Source: JAJYVT01 sp027339205
Lineage (GTDB): Bacteria; Actinomycetota; Acidimicrobiia; Acidimicrobiales; RAAP-2
Direction of reading: 5' to 3'
DNA length: 64,000 nucleotides
Assembly: GCA_027339205.1 (NCBI GenBank)
Contig: DAHWOV010000041.1
Location: 28,919 to 92,918, forward strand
In this document: positions 56,169-63,996 of the stretch, one piece after another
Numbering within the stretch: position 1 is the first letter of the stretch
How the letters are laid out: each line of letters starts with the position of its first letter
Translations under genes and position numbers: made by a program
The notes under the pieces: model-generated
What the model was told of the DNA's origin: nothing
Database searches by the model: none
Seen by the model: the letters and a program-made list of their open reading frames with translations, nothing else

Positions 56169-57110
56169 TCAGCCGAGCCAGACGCTGCGGCGCCGGCTCA
56201 GCATGTCGTAGAGCGCGGCCTGCATCGTCTGGCGGATCCGCTCTGCCTCCTCGATGACCCGGCCTTTGGGGTAACGCTCCTGGTCGGGCGGCGTGTCGTC
56301 GAAGGTCACCGGGTCGAGCACCCGTAGCCGGTACTTCGCCGGGAAGGGCACGAGCAGCCCGAGGGGGCCCATGACGAGCATGTTGGCCGTCACCGGCACG
56401 TAGGGGAGCCCCAGCGCGCGCGCGACGTGGGGGAGCTGCCAGAGGACGGGCATCGTCTCTTCCGAGCCCACGATGGCGATCGGGACGACAGGCACCCCCG
56501 CACGCATCGCGATCTCGACGAAGCCGCCCCGGCCGAAGCGCCGGAGCTGGTAGCGGTCCGAGTAGGGCTTCGACGGGCCCTTCACGCCTTCGGGGAAGAC
56601 GAGGGCGAGCTGGTCTTGGTCGTGGAGCAGCCGGTACGCGTTGTCGGGGCGAGCCGGGACGCCTCCCGCCCGGCTCCACAGCGTCCCGACGACCGGTACC
56701 GTGCGGAAGAAGTAGTCGGCGAGCCCGTAGACGGGCCGGCCGAGCTCGGCCTCGATGCCGTGCATGACCACTGGGGCGTCGGTGGGGATCGCGCCCGCGT
56801 GGTTACCGACGAGCAGCGCGCCGCCCGACGCGGGCACCTTCTCGAGGCTCTCCCACTCGCAGCGGAACCAGCTCGAATAGACCGGCTGGAAGAGGCGCCG
56901 CGCGACCGCGCGCACCCGTTCGGACCGGCCCCACTCGTCGACGTCCGATCGCCTCGGGTCCTCGGGGAGAGCGCGGGGGCCCGGAGCGCGGGGCGCCGGA
57001 GCACGGGGCGCCGGAGCACTCGAACGTGGGCCTGCAGGCTCGGGGGCCCTGAGGGGGACGACCTCAGGGGCCGCGCGGGGCCGGGTGGCGGCGTCCCGGC
57101 GAGAGCTCAC
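56169..57110 (-). CDS. Lysophospholipid acyltransferase (PlsC/LPLAT) family protein
   Basis: 313 aa. A Pro/Ala/Arg-rich N-terminus of about 60 residues, then the LPLAT domain: LLVGNHAGAIPTDAPVVMHGI (acyltransferase motif I, with longer H-to-D spacing than the classic HxxxxD), RAGGVPARPDNA (motif II), LALVFPEGVKGPSKPYSDRYQLRRFGRGGFVEIAMRAGVPVVPIAIVGSEE (motifs III and IV). It transfers an acyl chain to a lysophospholipid or another acceptor. GTG 57110 follows TACGCT by six bases on the reverse strand. Confidence 0.9.
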   Translation of the reverse strand: MSSRRDAATRPRAAPEVVPLRAPEPAGPRSSAPAPRAPAPRAPGPRALPEDPRRSDVDEWGRSERVRAVARRLFQPVYSSWFRCEWESLEKVPASGGALLVGNHAGAIPTDAPVVMHGIEAELGRPVYGLADYFFRTVPVVGTLWSRAGGVPARPDNAYRLLHDQDQLALVFPEGVKGPSKPYSDRYQLRRFGRGGFVEIAMRAGVPVVPIAIVGSEETMPVLWQLPHVARALGLPYVPVTANMLVMGPLGLLVPFPAKYRLRVLDPVTFDDTPPDQERYPKGRVIEEAERIRQTMQAALYDMLSRRRSVWLG

Positions 57111-57116
57111 AACGCA

Positions 57117-57122
57117 AGCGTA
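57117..57122 (-). promoter_or_regulatory. Candidate -10 hexamer (TACGCT) for the acyltransferase
   Basis: Reverse strand; ends six bases before GTG 57110, no ribosome site between. Confidence 0.45.
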
Positions 57123-57167
57123 CCGACGCGCGGGGGGCGCGGGGCGAGCCCGCGGCGCCAAGGGCGC

Positions 57168-58421
57168 TCAGGGCTGGCCCGCGCCCACCAGTCCGTTGGT
57201 GTAGAGGGCGTCGTAGGACACGGTCGATCCCGTGTAGGGAGCCTGGATCACCGTCTGGCTCCCGTAGGGCCCCGACCCCACGTACATCACGACGTGGTCG
57301 ACGGTGCCTGTGCCGTCGAGGTTGAAGTAGAAGAGAAGGTCGCCGGGCTGGAGGTCTGTGAGCGAGACGCGTGGGACGGTTGCGTACTGGGTCTGGGAGG
57401 TGCGCGGGATCGCGACGCCGGCCTGCGCCCACGACCACTGGGTCAGCCCCGAGCAGTCGAAGCCGACACCGGGGGACTCTCCTCCCCAGACGTAGGGCAC
57501 CCCGAGCTGAGACTCGGCGGCCTGCACCGCCGCCCGGCCGGCGGCAGTCGATGTCCCGCTGAACCCGACCGACGGACCGCCCGCGGCGGCGGCCGCGTCG
57601 TTGGCGGCCTGCGCAGCGACCTGGGTTGTGCCCCCGAGCTCGTTGACGAGCTGCGCAGCCCGCGCCGCCGCGGCGGCCGCCGCTTGCGCAGCCGCCGCAC
57701 GTCGTGCCGCCGCAGCCGCCGCAGCCGCCGCAGCCTCCTTCTTCGCCTTGGCCTCTGCGGCGGCTGCCACCTCCTGGCCGAGCGTGCCCTTCAGGGACTG
57801 GAGCGTCGACTGGGCCTGCTGGGCCGCCTGCTCGTTCTCCTGGTGGAGGGTCGCCAGGTGCGCCGCCGCGGCCTGCGCCTGCGCCTCCTGCGCCTGCTGC
57901 TGGGCCTTCGTGGCGTCGAGCGTCACCTGTGCCGCCTCGAGCGCGTGCTTGGCGGCGTCCAGGTTGCCGACGGCGGTGTCCGAGTACTGCTCGGAGATGA
58001 CGACTGTGTTCGCGGAGGTGGAGAAGAGCGAGGTGATCTGCGTCCCCTGTGCACCGAGGACGTAGTCCTCGACCGCCGCCTTCGCAAGCACGCGCTTGTC
58101 GGTGACGATCGTCCTGCGGACCTGGGACAGCCGGCTGTCGGTCGCAGCGATCGCCGTACGGATGGCTTGCAGGTGTGTCATCTCCGCGTCGTACTCCTGG
58201 CCGAGGACCGCGGACTGCTCCTGCTCTTGGGCTATCTTCTGCTGGATCTGTGTGATCTGGGTCTGGGTCTGGTGGACCTTCGCCTGGGCCGCGCCTGTTG
58301 TGAACTGTGTGGCGCCGGCGGTCGCGGCGGCGAAGGTGCCGGCGAGCAGGCATGCGAGGGCACCCGCTGCAAGGCTCCGTGCGAGCGTGCGGCGAGGGGT
58401 CCGACATTTCACACCAGCCAC
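57168..58421 (-). CDS. Secreted NlpC/P60 peptidoglycan hydrolase (RipA-like)
   Basis: 417 aa. Signal peptide (LARSLAAGALACLLAGTFAAATAGA), a long coiled coil (QTQITQIQQKIAQEQEQSAV onwards, residues about 50-260) with Ala-rich heptads, a linker, then an NlpC/P60 domain: PYVWGGESPGVGFDCSGLTQW holds the catalytic Cys, DHVVMYVG the His, VIQAPYTG the third site. It should cleave the D-Glu-mDAP bond of stem peptides, as RipA does at the septum. GTG 58421 is seven bases after TAGAGT (58429-58434); GTG 58412 is an alternative. Confidence 0.94.
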   Translation of the reverse strand: MAGVKCRTPRRTLARSLAAGALACLLAGTFAAATAGATQFTTGAAQAKVHQTQTQITQIQQKIAQEQEQSAVLGQEYDAEMTHLQAIRTAIAATDSRLSQVRRTIVTDKRVLAKAAVEDYVLGAQGTQITSLFSTSANTVVISEQYSDTAVGNLDAAKHALEAAQVTLDATKAQQQAQEAQAQAAAAHLATLHQENEQAAQQAQSTLQSLKGTLGQEVAAAAEAKAKKEAAAAAAAAAARRAAAAQAAAAAAARAAQLVNELGGTTQVAAQAANDAAAAAGGPSVGFSGTSTAAGRAAVQAAESQLGVPYVWGGESPGVGFDCSGLTQWSWAQAGVAIPRTSQTQYATVPRVSLTDLQPGDLLFYFNLDGTGTVDHVVMYVGSGPYGSQTVIQAPYTGSTVSYDALYTNGLVGAGQP

Positions 58422-58428
58422 ACGGGCA

Positions 58429-58434
58429 ACTCTA
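58429..58434 (-). promoter_or_regulatory. Candidate -10 hexamer (TAGAGT) for the NlpC/P60 gene
   Basis: Reverse strand; ends seven bases before GTG 58421. The remaining gap to murE (58435-58563) holds the murE ribosome site GAGGGAAG and nothing else recognised. Confidence 0.45.
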
Positions 58435-58563
58435 GCCTCAGCGCCCACAGGCGCCAAGGGACGATCGCGTTGCAGTTCTGCAGCGTGCCCGCCGCGTGCC
58501 GCGGGCACGGACGCGTCGCGAGCGGCGGGGCCGTCATTTGCTTGTAAGGCGAAAGAGGGAAGA

Positions 58564-60102
58564 ATGTCCGCCGTGCGCGTGCCGGGTGCCCCCGCGTCGA
58601 CGAGAGCCCTCGTCGCGGGGCCGCCCCCCGCAGTGGCGCTGAGCGAGCTTGCACGCGTGGTCCCCGGCGGGACGCTCGAGGGGGACGCGCTGGTGAGGGG
58701 GATCTCCTACGACAGCCGCAAGGTCGTCGACGGCTCGCTCTTCTTCGCCCTGAGGGGCACGCGGACCGACGGGCACGATCATGCTCGAGACGCGGTGGCG
58801 GCGGGCGCGATCGCGCTGGTCGTCGAGCAACCGTTCGCGCTGGACGTCGCGCAGCTCGTCGTCCCCTCGGTCCGCGCGGCGATCGGTCCGATGTCGGCGG
58901 CGTTCTACGGCCGACCTTCGTCGCAGCTCGCGGTCGTCGCGGTCACCGGCACCAACGGGAAGACCACCACCTGCAGCATCCTGCGCCACTGCCTGAGCGC
59001 GTCGGGCATCCCCGCAGGGCAGGTCGGGACCGTCGGCAGCCACTTTCTCGGCCGCACGCTTGGCACCAGCCTCACCACGCCGCAGGCGCCGGACCTCCAA
59101 TGGATCCTGCACCAGATGGTGCGAGCGGGCGTACGCGCGGTCACGATGGAGGCGTCCTCCCACGGCCTCGACCAGCGGCGGATGGACGGCGTCGAGGTCG
59201 ACGTGGGCGTCTTCACGAACCTGACCCGCGAGCACCTGGACTACCACGGCTCCATGGAGGCGTACCTTGAGGCAAAGGCGCGCCTGTTCGAACCGTCGCG
59301 TTGCCGCGCCGCGATCGTGTGCGTCGACGACCGGTGGGGTCGGGAGCTGGCTCGAGGGCTCGCGGTCCCCGTCACGACGTTCGGCCGGGACCCTGGTGCC
59401 GACGCGCGCTTCTCGGTGGAGGAGCGGGGCCTTGCGGGCATCGCGGTCGAGCTCGCCTCTCCTGACGGCACGGTCCGGCTCTCGAGCCCCCTCGTCGGGA
59501 GGGTCAACGGCGCCAACGTGGCGGCCGCGTACCTGGCGGCGCGCGCCCTCGGGGTGGCTCCCGAGCTGGCGGTGGCCGCGATCGCGGCGGCGCCTCCGCC
59601 CCCCGGACGCTTCGAGCTGGTCGACGCCGGTCAACCCTTCTTGGTGGTGGTCGACTACGCGCACACTCCCGACGCGCTCGCTGCGCTCATCGACACCGCT
59701 CGACGCATCTCGACGGGGCGCGTCTCGGTCGTGCTCGGCGCGCGCGGCGGACGCGACAAAGGGAAGCGCCCAGAGACGGGGAGGGTCGCCGCCGCAGCCG
59801 ATCGCGTGTTCCTCACCACCGACAGCCCGGGAGAGGAGCCGATCGCCGAGATCATCCGCGCCCTCTACGGCGGCACGCTCCAGGCCGAGCATCGCGCCGA
59901 CGTGGTCGTCGAGCCTGACCGACGGGCGGCGATCGAGCGTGCGGTCGAGGAGTCCGAGCCGGGCGACGTCGTGCTCGTCGTCGGCCGCGGGCATGAGCAG
60001 TTCCAGCACATCGGAAGTGAGACCGTCCAGCTCGACGACCGGGTGGCGGCGAGGGAGGCGGTGCTCGCGCGCGCTGGCGTGGAGGGCCCCGCGTGCCTCT
60101 GA
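58564..60102 (+). CDS. murE: MurE-type UDP-MurNAc-dipeptide ligase with atypical specificity motif
   Basis: 512 aa Mur ligase that adds the third stem-peptide residue to UDP-MurNAc-L-Ala-D-Glu. ISYDSRKVVDGSLFFALRG, VTGTNGKTTT (ATP loop), TTPQAPDLQ, EASSHGLDQRRMDG, NLTREHLDYHGSMEAYLEAKARLF (carbamylated Lys), VDYAHTPDAL, GARGGRDKGKRPETG and VVGRGHEQFQ are intact. At residues 420-423 the motif is DSPG, where mDAP enzymes have DNPR and Lys enzymes typically DNPA. ATG 58564 with GAGGGAAG upstream. It stands outside any dcw cluster, next to a cell-wall hydrolase and a GT2. Confidence 0.9.
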   Translation: MSAVRVPGAPASTRALVAGPPPAVALSELARVVPGGTLEGDALVRGISYDSRKVVDGSLFFALRGTRTDGHDHARDAVAAGAIALVVEQPFALDVAQLVVPSVRAAIGPMSAAFYGRPSSQLAVVAVTGTNGKTTTCSILRHCLSASGIPAGQVGTVGSHFLGRTLGTSLTTPQAPDLQWILHQMVRAGVRAVTMEASSHGLDQRRMDGVEVDVGVFTNLTREHLDYHGSMEAYLEAKARLFEPSRCRAAIVCVDDRWGRELARGLAVPVTTFGRDPGADARFSVEERGLAGIAVELASPDGTVRLSSPLVGRVNGANVAAAYLAARALGVAPELAVAAIAAAPPPPGRFELVDAGQPFLVVVDYAHTPDALAALIDTARRISTGRVSVVLGARGGRDKGKRPETGRVAAAADRVFLTTDSPGEEPIAEIIRALYGGTLQAEHRADVVVEPDRRAAIERAVEESEPGDVVLVVGRGHEQFQHIGSETVQLDDRVAAREAVLARAGVEGPACL

Positions 60103-60995
60103 GCGTCGTCGTCCCCGCGCACGACGCCGCGCCGACGGTCGCCGCAGCGGTGCGCTCCGCGCTGCGCCAGACGTGCCCGCCCGACGAGGTGGTGGTCGTC
60201 GATGACGGCTCGACCGACGCGACGCCCACAGTCGTCGCGAGCCTGGGCGGTCCCGTTCGCTTGGTCTCGCAGCCCCAGGGCGGCCCGTCTGCGGCGAGGA
60301 ACGCGGGCGTCGCCGCCTCGTCGGGCAACTGGGTCGCCTTCCTCGACGCGGACGACGAGTGGCATCCCGAGAAGCTCGAGCACCAGCTCGGCGCGGCGGA
60401 CGACGACGTGGTGCTGGTCGCCACCGACTGGGCGCGCGAGCTGGTGACCTCGCCGGTGCCCCGGCCGCTCCCGACCTCCGTGCTCACCACCTCGGAGATC
60501 CTGGTGCTCAACCGCTTCCAGACGTCGACGGTGCTGCTGTGTCGCGACGCGTTCTTCGGGGCAGGGGGCTTCGACCCTTCCCTGGACGGGGTCGAGGACT
60601 GGGACCTGTGGCTCCGCGTGTCCCGCCAGGGCCGGGTCGTGAAGCTCGACTGGCCGTTCGTGCGGTACACCGACGTCGCGACCGGCTACAGCAAGGCGCT
60701 CGAGCGGGTGTACCGAACGGGGCTGGCGATGCTCCGGCGAGAGCTGGGCGATCCGCCCGTTGGCGACGGGAGGGCGGTGATGGCCTGGCACCACCTGCGC
60801 TTCGCCCTCGCCTACCTCCTCGCCCATGACCGTCGAGCCGCGCGCGCCTGCCTCGCCGAGCTCGGCGAGGCGGGTCTCGCCGACGCGGTCCCCCAAGCGG
60901 CGGTCCGCCACCTCCTTCCTTTCCTGGCCGGACGCGCACGCCGGCGAGTCGAGCGCACCTTCAAGCCCGCCGCTCTGACGACCTCGCGCCGGTAG
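60093..60995 (+). CDS. GT2 glycosyltransferase
   Basis: 300 aa soluble GT2. LSVVVPAHDAAPTVAAAVRSAL, EVVVVDDGSTDATPTVVA, QPQGGPSAARNAGVAASSGNWVAFLDADDEWHPEKLEHQL (DxD site DAD) and GGFDPSLDGVEDWDLWLRVSRQG are the GT2 blocks. The last 100 residues form helices without a known motif. GTG 60093 overlaps murE by ten bases, so the pair is co-translated. The sugar acceptor is unknown; neighbouring genes point to the envelope. Confidence 0.92.
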   Translation: MPLSVVVPAHDAAPTVAAAVRSALRQTCPPDEVVVVDDGSTDATPTVVASLGGPVRLVSQPQGGPSAARNAGVAASSGNWVAFLDADDEWHPEKLEHQLGAADDDVVLVATDWARELVTSPVPRPLPTSVLTTSEILVLNRFQTSTVLLCRDAFFGAGGFDPSLDGVEDWDLWLRVSRQGRVVKLDWPFVRYTDVATGYSKALERVYRTGLAMLRRELGDPPVGDGRAVMAWHHLRFALAYLLAHDRRAARACLAELGEAGLADAVPQAAVRHLLPFLAGRARRRVERTFKPAALTTSRR

Positions 60996-60998
60996 GGT
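60993..60998 (+). promoter_or_regulatory. Candidate -10 hexamer (TAGGGT) for the carboxylesterase
   Basis: Overlaps the stop codon of the GT2 gene and ends eight bases before GTG 61007. Confidence 0.4.
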
Positions 60999-61006
60999 TC
61001 GCGACC

Positions 61007-62629
61007 GTGGACGGCACGGTCGCTGTCGACGGGGGATGGGTGCGCGGCCACGAGGACGGCGGGCTCTGGGCGTTCCTCGGGGTGCCCTACGCGCGCGCCC
61101 CGCGCGGGCGGCTTCGCTGGCGACCGCCTCAGCGGCCCGAGCCGTGGTCGGGCGTGCGTGACGCCCGCGAACCCGGCCCGCTCGCCCCCCAGCCCCTGCC
61201 TGCTGCCTCCTTGCCGGGTGACCCCGTGGAGCAGAGCGAGGACTGCCTCCACCTGAGCGTCTGGACGCCAGGCCTCGACGCGTCGCGCCGGCCCGTGCTC
61301 GTGTGGGTGCACGGCGGCGGCTTCACGTCGGGGACCGCCGGCAGCGTCATCTACCGCCCTCGCCGCCTGTCAGCCGAGGGCGACGTCGTGGTCGTGAACG
61401 TCAACTACCGGCTCGGCGCGCTGGGGTTCCTCGCGCACCCAGCGCTTGGGTCGGGGACGGGCGTATCGGCCAACTGGGCGCTGCTCGACCAGATCGCCGC
61501 CCTCCGCTGGGTGCGCGACCACATCGCGTCGTTCGGCGGCGACCCGTCCAAGGTGACCGTGTTCGGCGAATCGGCGGGCGCCATGTGCATCTCGGCGCTC
61601 CTCGCCGCGCCCGATGCGCGCGGCCTCTTCGGCGGCGCGATCGTCCAGAGCGGGCCGCCGTACACGCTCAGCGCGCCGCGCGCGGCGGAGGTCGCGGCGT
61701 CCTTCGTCCGAGAGCTCGGCATGCCAGAGGTGTCCCGCGACGCGCTCGAGGCGGTGCCTCCACAAGAGCTCGTCGCCGCGCTCGGCGCCCTGTCCCGCCG
61801 CCCGCCGCGGGCCGGCGAACTTCCCCAACCGCTCCTCCCGGTCGTCGACGGTGCGACGCTGCCCGTGACACCGATCCGGGCGGTCAGCGGCGGTGCGGCC
61901 GCAAGCGTGGCCACGATCGTGGGAACGAACCGCGACGAGATGACGTTCTTCGCGCTGAGCGACCCTTCGACGCACGCGATGGACCGCGCGTCGCTGCATG
62001 AGCGCCTCGAGCGGTCCGCGCCATACGTCCCCTCGGACCGGGTCGTCGACCACTACCGCGGAGTGCTCTCCAAGCGCGGCGAGCCGGCGACACCGCGTGG
62101 GCTGTGGGTCGCGGCTGGGAGCGACATCGTCTTCCGCTGGCCGTCCCTTCGGCTCGCGGCAGCGCTGCGTGCGCACAGCCCCCGCACCTACGTCTACCTG
62201 TTCACCTGGGAATCGCCCGCGTTCGGCGGGACCCTCGGCGCGACGCACGCGCTCGAGATCCCTTTCGTCTTCGGCACCTACGCCGATCCCGGCATCTCCC
62301 CGTTCGTCGTCGGGGGAGGCGACGGAGCCGAGACCCGCGGCGGGGGCGGCGAGGGGAACGCCAGCGCCGGACCGGGCTCCCGCATCCGGGCGGATACCTT
62401 GTCCGCCGCCATGCGGGACTCCTGGGTCTCCTTCGCGCGGTCGCTCGACCCCTCCAATTCGGCGGTGGGCCGATGGCCGGCGTGGGACGGTGACGAGCGT
62501 GCCACGATGGTCTTCGGTCGCTCCGTCGGAGTGGAGCGGGCACCGCGAAACGACGAGCTCGCCGTGTGGGAGTCCGTCGCCCCCTTGCCGGGGGTTGCGG
62601 GCATGGCTTCTGGCCCGACGGGCGACTGA
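61007..62629 (+). CDS. Type B carboxylesterase
   Basis: 540 aa alpha/beta hydrolase. FLGVPYARAPRGRLRWRPP, EDCLHLSVWTP, VWVHGGGFTSGTAGS (oxyanion hole), NVNYRLGALGFLAHPALGSG, IASFGGDPSKVTVFGESAGAMCI with nucleophile Ser in GESAG, and ATHALEIPFVFG for the catalytic His. No signal peptide, so it is cytoplasmic. A Gly-rich loop (VVGGGDGAETRGGGGEGNAS) is inserted just after the His region. GTG 61007 is preceded by TAGGGT. Confidence 0.94.
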   Translation: MDGTVAVDGGWVRGHEDGGLWAFLGVPYARAPRGRLRWRPPQRPEPWSGVRDAREPGPLAPQPLPAASLPGDPVEQSEDCLHLSVWTPGLDASRRPVLVWVHGGGFTSGTAGSVIYRPRRLSAEGDVVVVNVNYRLGALGFLAHPALGSGTGVSANWALLDQIAALRWVRDHIASFGGDPSKVTVFGESAGAMCISALLAAPDARGLFGGAIVQSGPPYTLSAPRAAEVAASFVRELGMPEVSRDALEAVPPQELVAALGALSRRPPRAGELPQPLLPVVDGATLPVTPIRAVSGGAAASVATIVGTNRDEMTFFALSDPSTHAMDRASLHERLERSAPYVPSDRVVDHYRGVLSKRGEPATPRGLWVAAGSDIVFRWPSLRLAAALRAHSPRTYVYLFTWESPAFGGTLGATHALEIPFVFGTYADPGISPFVVGGGDGAETRGGGGEGNASAGPGSRIRADTLSAAMRDSWVSFARSLDPSNSAVGRWPAWDGDERATMVFGRSVGVERAPRNDELAVWESVAPLPGVAGMASGPTGD

Positions 62630-62698
62630 TGCGATGTCGGCCGCCGAGGCCGGTCCGGAGCGGGGCCGCTCGGAGGGTTCGGAACCTTCTCGGCTCCT

Positions 62699-63172
62699 TC
62701 AGGTCTCGTTCGGACCTTCGAGGGCCAGTCGGTAGCCGCTTGGAGTTTCGAGGATGATGCGCCGATAGGTCCACCCCGGTGCCGGGTTGTTCTGCTCCAG
62801 CTCACAACGCAGGCCCGCATTGTGACACCGCTCCAATGCTGCGTCGACGTCTGAGACCATGATCTGCCAGGTCAGCACGCTCGGAGGGTCGTTTGCATCC
62901 GGTGATTGCTGGATTCCGAACTCCATGTCCCCGGTGCCAAACGCGATGAAGTCGGGGTACTCGTCTCCCTCATACGTGACCGGCAACCCGAGTCGCTCGT
63001 AGAAGGCGCGCTCTGCCTTCAGATCTCGAACGTTGAGCACCGGAGCGAGCCGCACGAAGAAGCTCGCGACGCCTGTCGATCCCCCGAGCGGGTCCCGGCA
63101 AGGCACCATGGATTCGCGCACTTCAGTCGACGACGCCACCGGTCCGCCCCTTTCTGCCCCAGCACCTTTCAT
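62699..63172 (-). CDS. VOC-family protein (glyoxalase/bleomycin resistance type)
   Basis: 157 aa from ATG 63172 or 136 from ATG 63109. APVLNVRDLKAERAFYERLGLPVTYEGD, DFIAFGTGDMEFGIQQ, WQIMVSDVDAALERCHNAG and RRIILETPSGYRLALEG are the paired VOC strands; one metal-site Glu (LETP..LE) is visible but His ligands are not, so binding rather than catalysis is possible. It is divergent from an HxlR regulator with overlapping promoters, which suggests induction by a small compound. Confidence 0.83.
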   Translation of the reverse strand: MKGAGAERGGPVASSTEVRESMVPCRDPLGGSTGVASFFVRLAPVLNVRDLKAERAFYERLGLPVTYEGDEYPDFIAFGTGDMEFGIQQSPDANDPPSVLTWQIMVSDVDAALERCHNAGLRCELEQNNPAPGWTYRRIILETPSGYRLALEGPNET

Positions 63173-63187
63173 CATCGAACTCGCCGG

Positions 63188-63239
63188 CGGAGTCATTGTA
63201 CTCCGGGCCGCTTGTGTGATGCAAGTTGGGTGGTAGAGT
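63188..63239. promoter_or_regulatory. Overlapping divergent promoters with inverted repeat (HxlR operator candidate)
   Basis: Reverse promoter: TTGCAT (63219-63224) and TACAAT (63195-63200), 18-base spacer. Forward promoter: TTGTGT (63212-63217) and TAGAGT (63234-63239), 16-base spacer, ending eight bases before GTG 63248. A perfect inverted repeat CGGAGT (63188-63193)/ACTCCG (63200-63205) straddles the reverse -10, a place where a bound regulator would shut off the VOC gene. Confidence 0.5.
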
Positions 63240-63247
63240 GGCCGTCG

Positions 63248-63766
63248 GTGCTCGGGAAGACCTACGACGAACAGGTGTGCTCGATCGCTCGTGCCCTCGA
63301 CGTGGTCGGGGAGCGCTGGAGCCTGCTCATCGTCCGAGACGCGCTCTTCGCGGGGGTCACCCGCTTCGGCGACTTTCAGCACAACCTCGGCGTGGCCACC
63401 AACGTCCTCGCCGCGCGCCTCGATGCCTTCGTGGCGGCTGGGATCATGGAGCGCCGTCGGTACTCCGCCCGCCCCGTGCAGTACGAGTACGTGCTCACCG
63501 AGCAGGGCCGTGATCTCGGACCGGCCTTGATCGCGCTGACTGCGTGGGGCGATCGCTGGGCGAGCCCCCAAGGTCCACCGATCCTGTACGAGCACTCAGG
63601 ATGTGGGGGCGCGGTGCATCAGGAGATCGTGTGCGCAACCTGCGGAACGGTCGACGCCTCGGAGGTTGCCGTCCGGCCCGGGCCGGGGATGCCCGCCGAG
63701 TACCTCGCGAGCCGCCGTCCGCGCCGTGTGCGACGGGACGACGCTTCACCCCACGAGACGGGATGA
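63248..63766 (+). CDS. HxlR-family transcriptional regulator with C-terminal Cys-rich tail
   Basis: 172 aa. The winged-helix core is CSIARALDVVGERWSLLIVRDALFAGVTRFGDFQHNLGVATNVLAARLDAFVAAGIMERRRYSARPVQYEYVLTEQG, the HxlR pattern with a conserved early Cys that often senses aldehydes or oxidants. After about residue 105, SGCGGAVHQEIVCATCGTV adds a likely zinc knuckle. The last 25 residues are Arg-rich and may be read-through of an unrelated remnant. GTG 63248 follows TAGAGT by eight bases. It probably controls the divergent VOC gene and itself. Confidence 0.9.
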   Translation: MLGKTYDEQVCSIARALDVVGERWSLLIVRDALFAGVTRFGDFQHNLGVATNVLAARLDAFVAAGIMERRRYSARPVQYEYVLTEQGRDLGPALIALTAWGDRWASPQGPPILYEHSGCGGAVHQEIVCATCGTVDASEVAVRPGPGMPAEYLASRRPRRVRRDDASPHETG

Positions 63767-63996
63767 TCGGAATCGCAGCGGCAGTCGTCCTTCGTGCGAA
63801 CGACGGGGTCGAGCTTGTGACGTCGGATCCGGGCGATCTGGAGCCGATGGTCGTTGCCACCGGACAACAGGGGCACCGCTGCGGACGCGGCGGTCGTCGA
63901 GCGCTGCGGAGTCAGCTGGTTCGACTCCGATCAGCTGTCAACGGTCCACGACGGCATGACCAGCCGAACTGGAACGAGAATTCCGAGTGTGAGTGA
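63763..63996 (+). pseudogene. Possible PIN-domain (VapC-like) toxin remnant
   Basis: From ATG 63763 (overlapping the HxlR stop as ATGA) the frame encodes 77 aa beginning MIGIAAAVVLRANDGVELVTSDPGDLEPMV. VTSDPGDL resembles the last strand and acidic site of PIN toxins, and the open codons just before add a DG-MIG segment like the family's penultimate helix. The first two thirds of a PIN domain and any antitoxin are missing, and the end after residue 30 is low-complexity and basic. Fragment or chance resemblance; the window ends four bases later. Confidence 0.3.
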
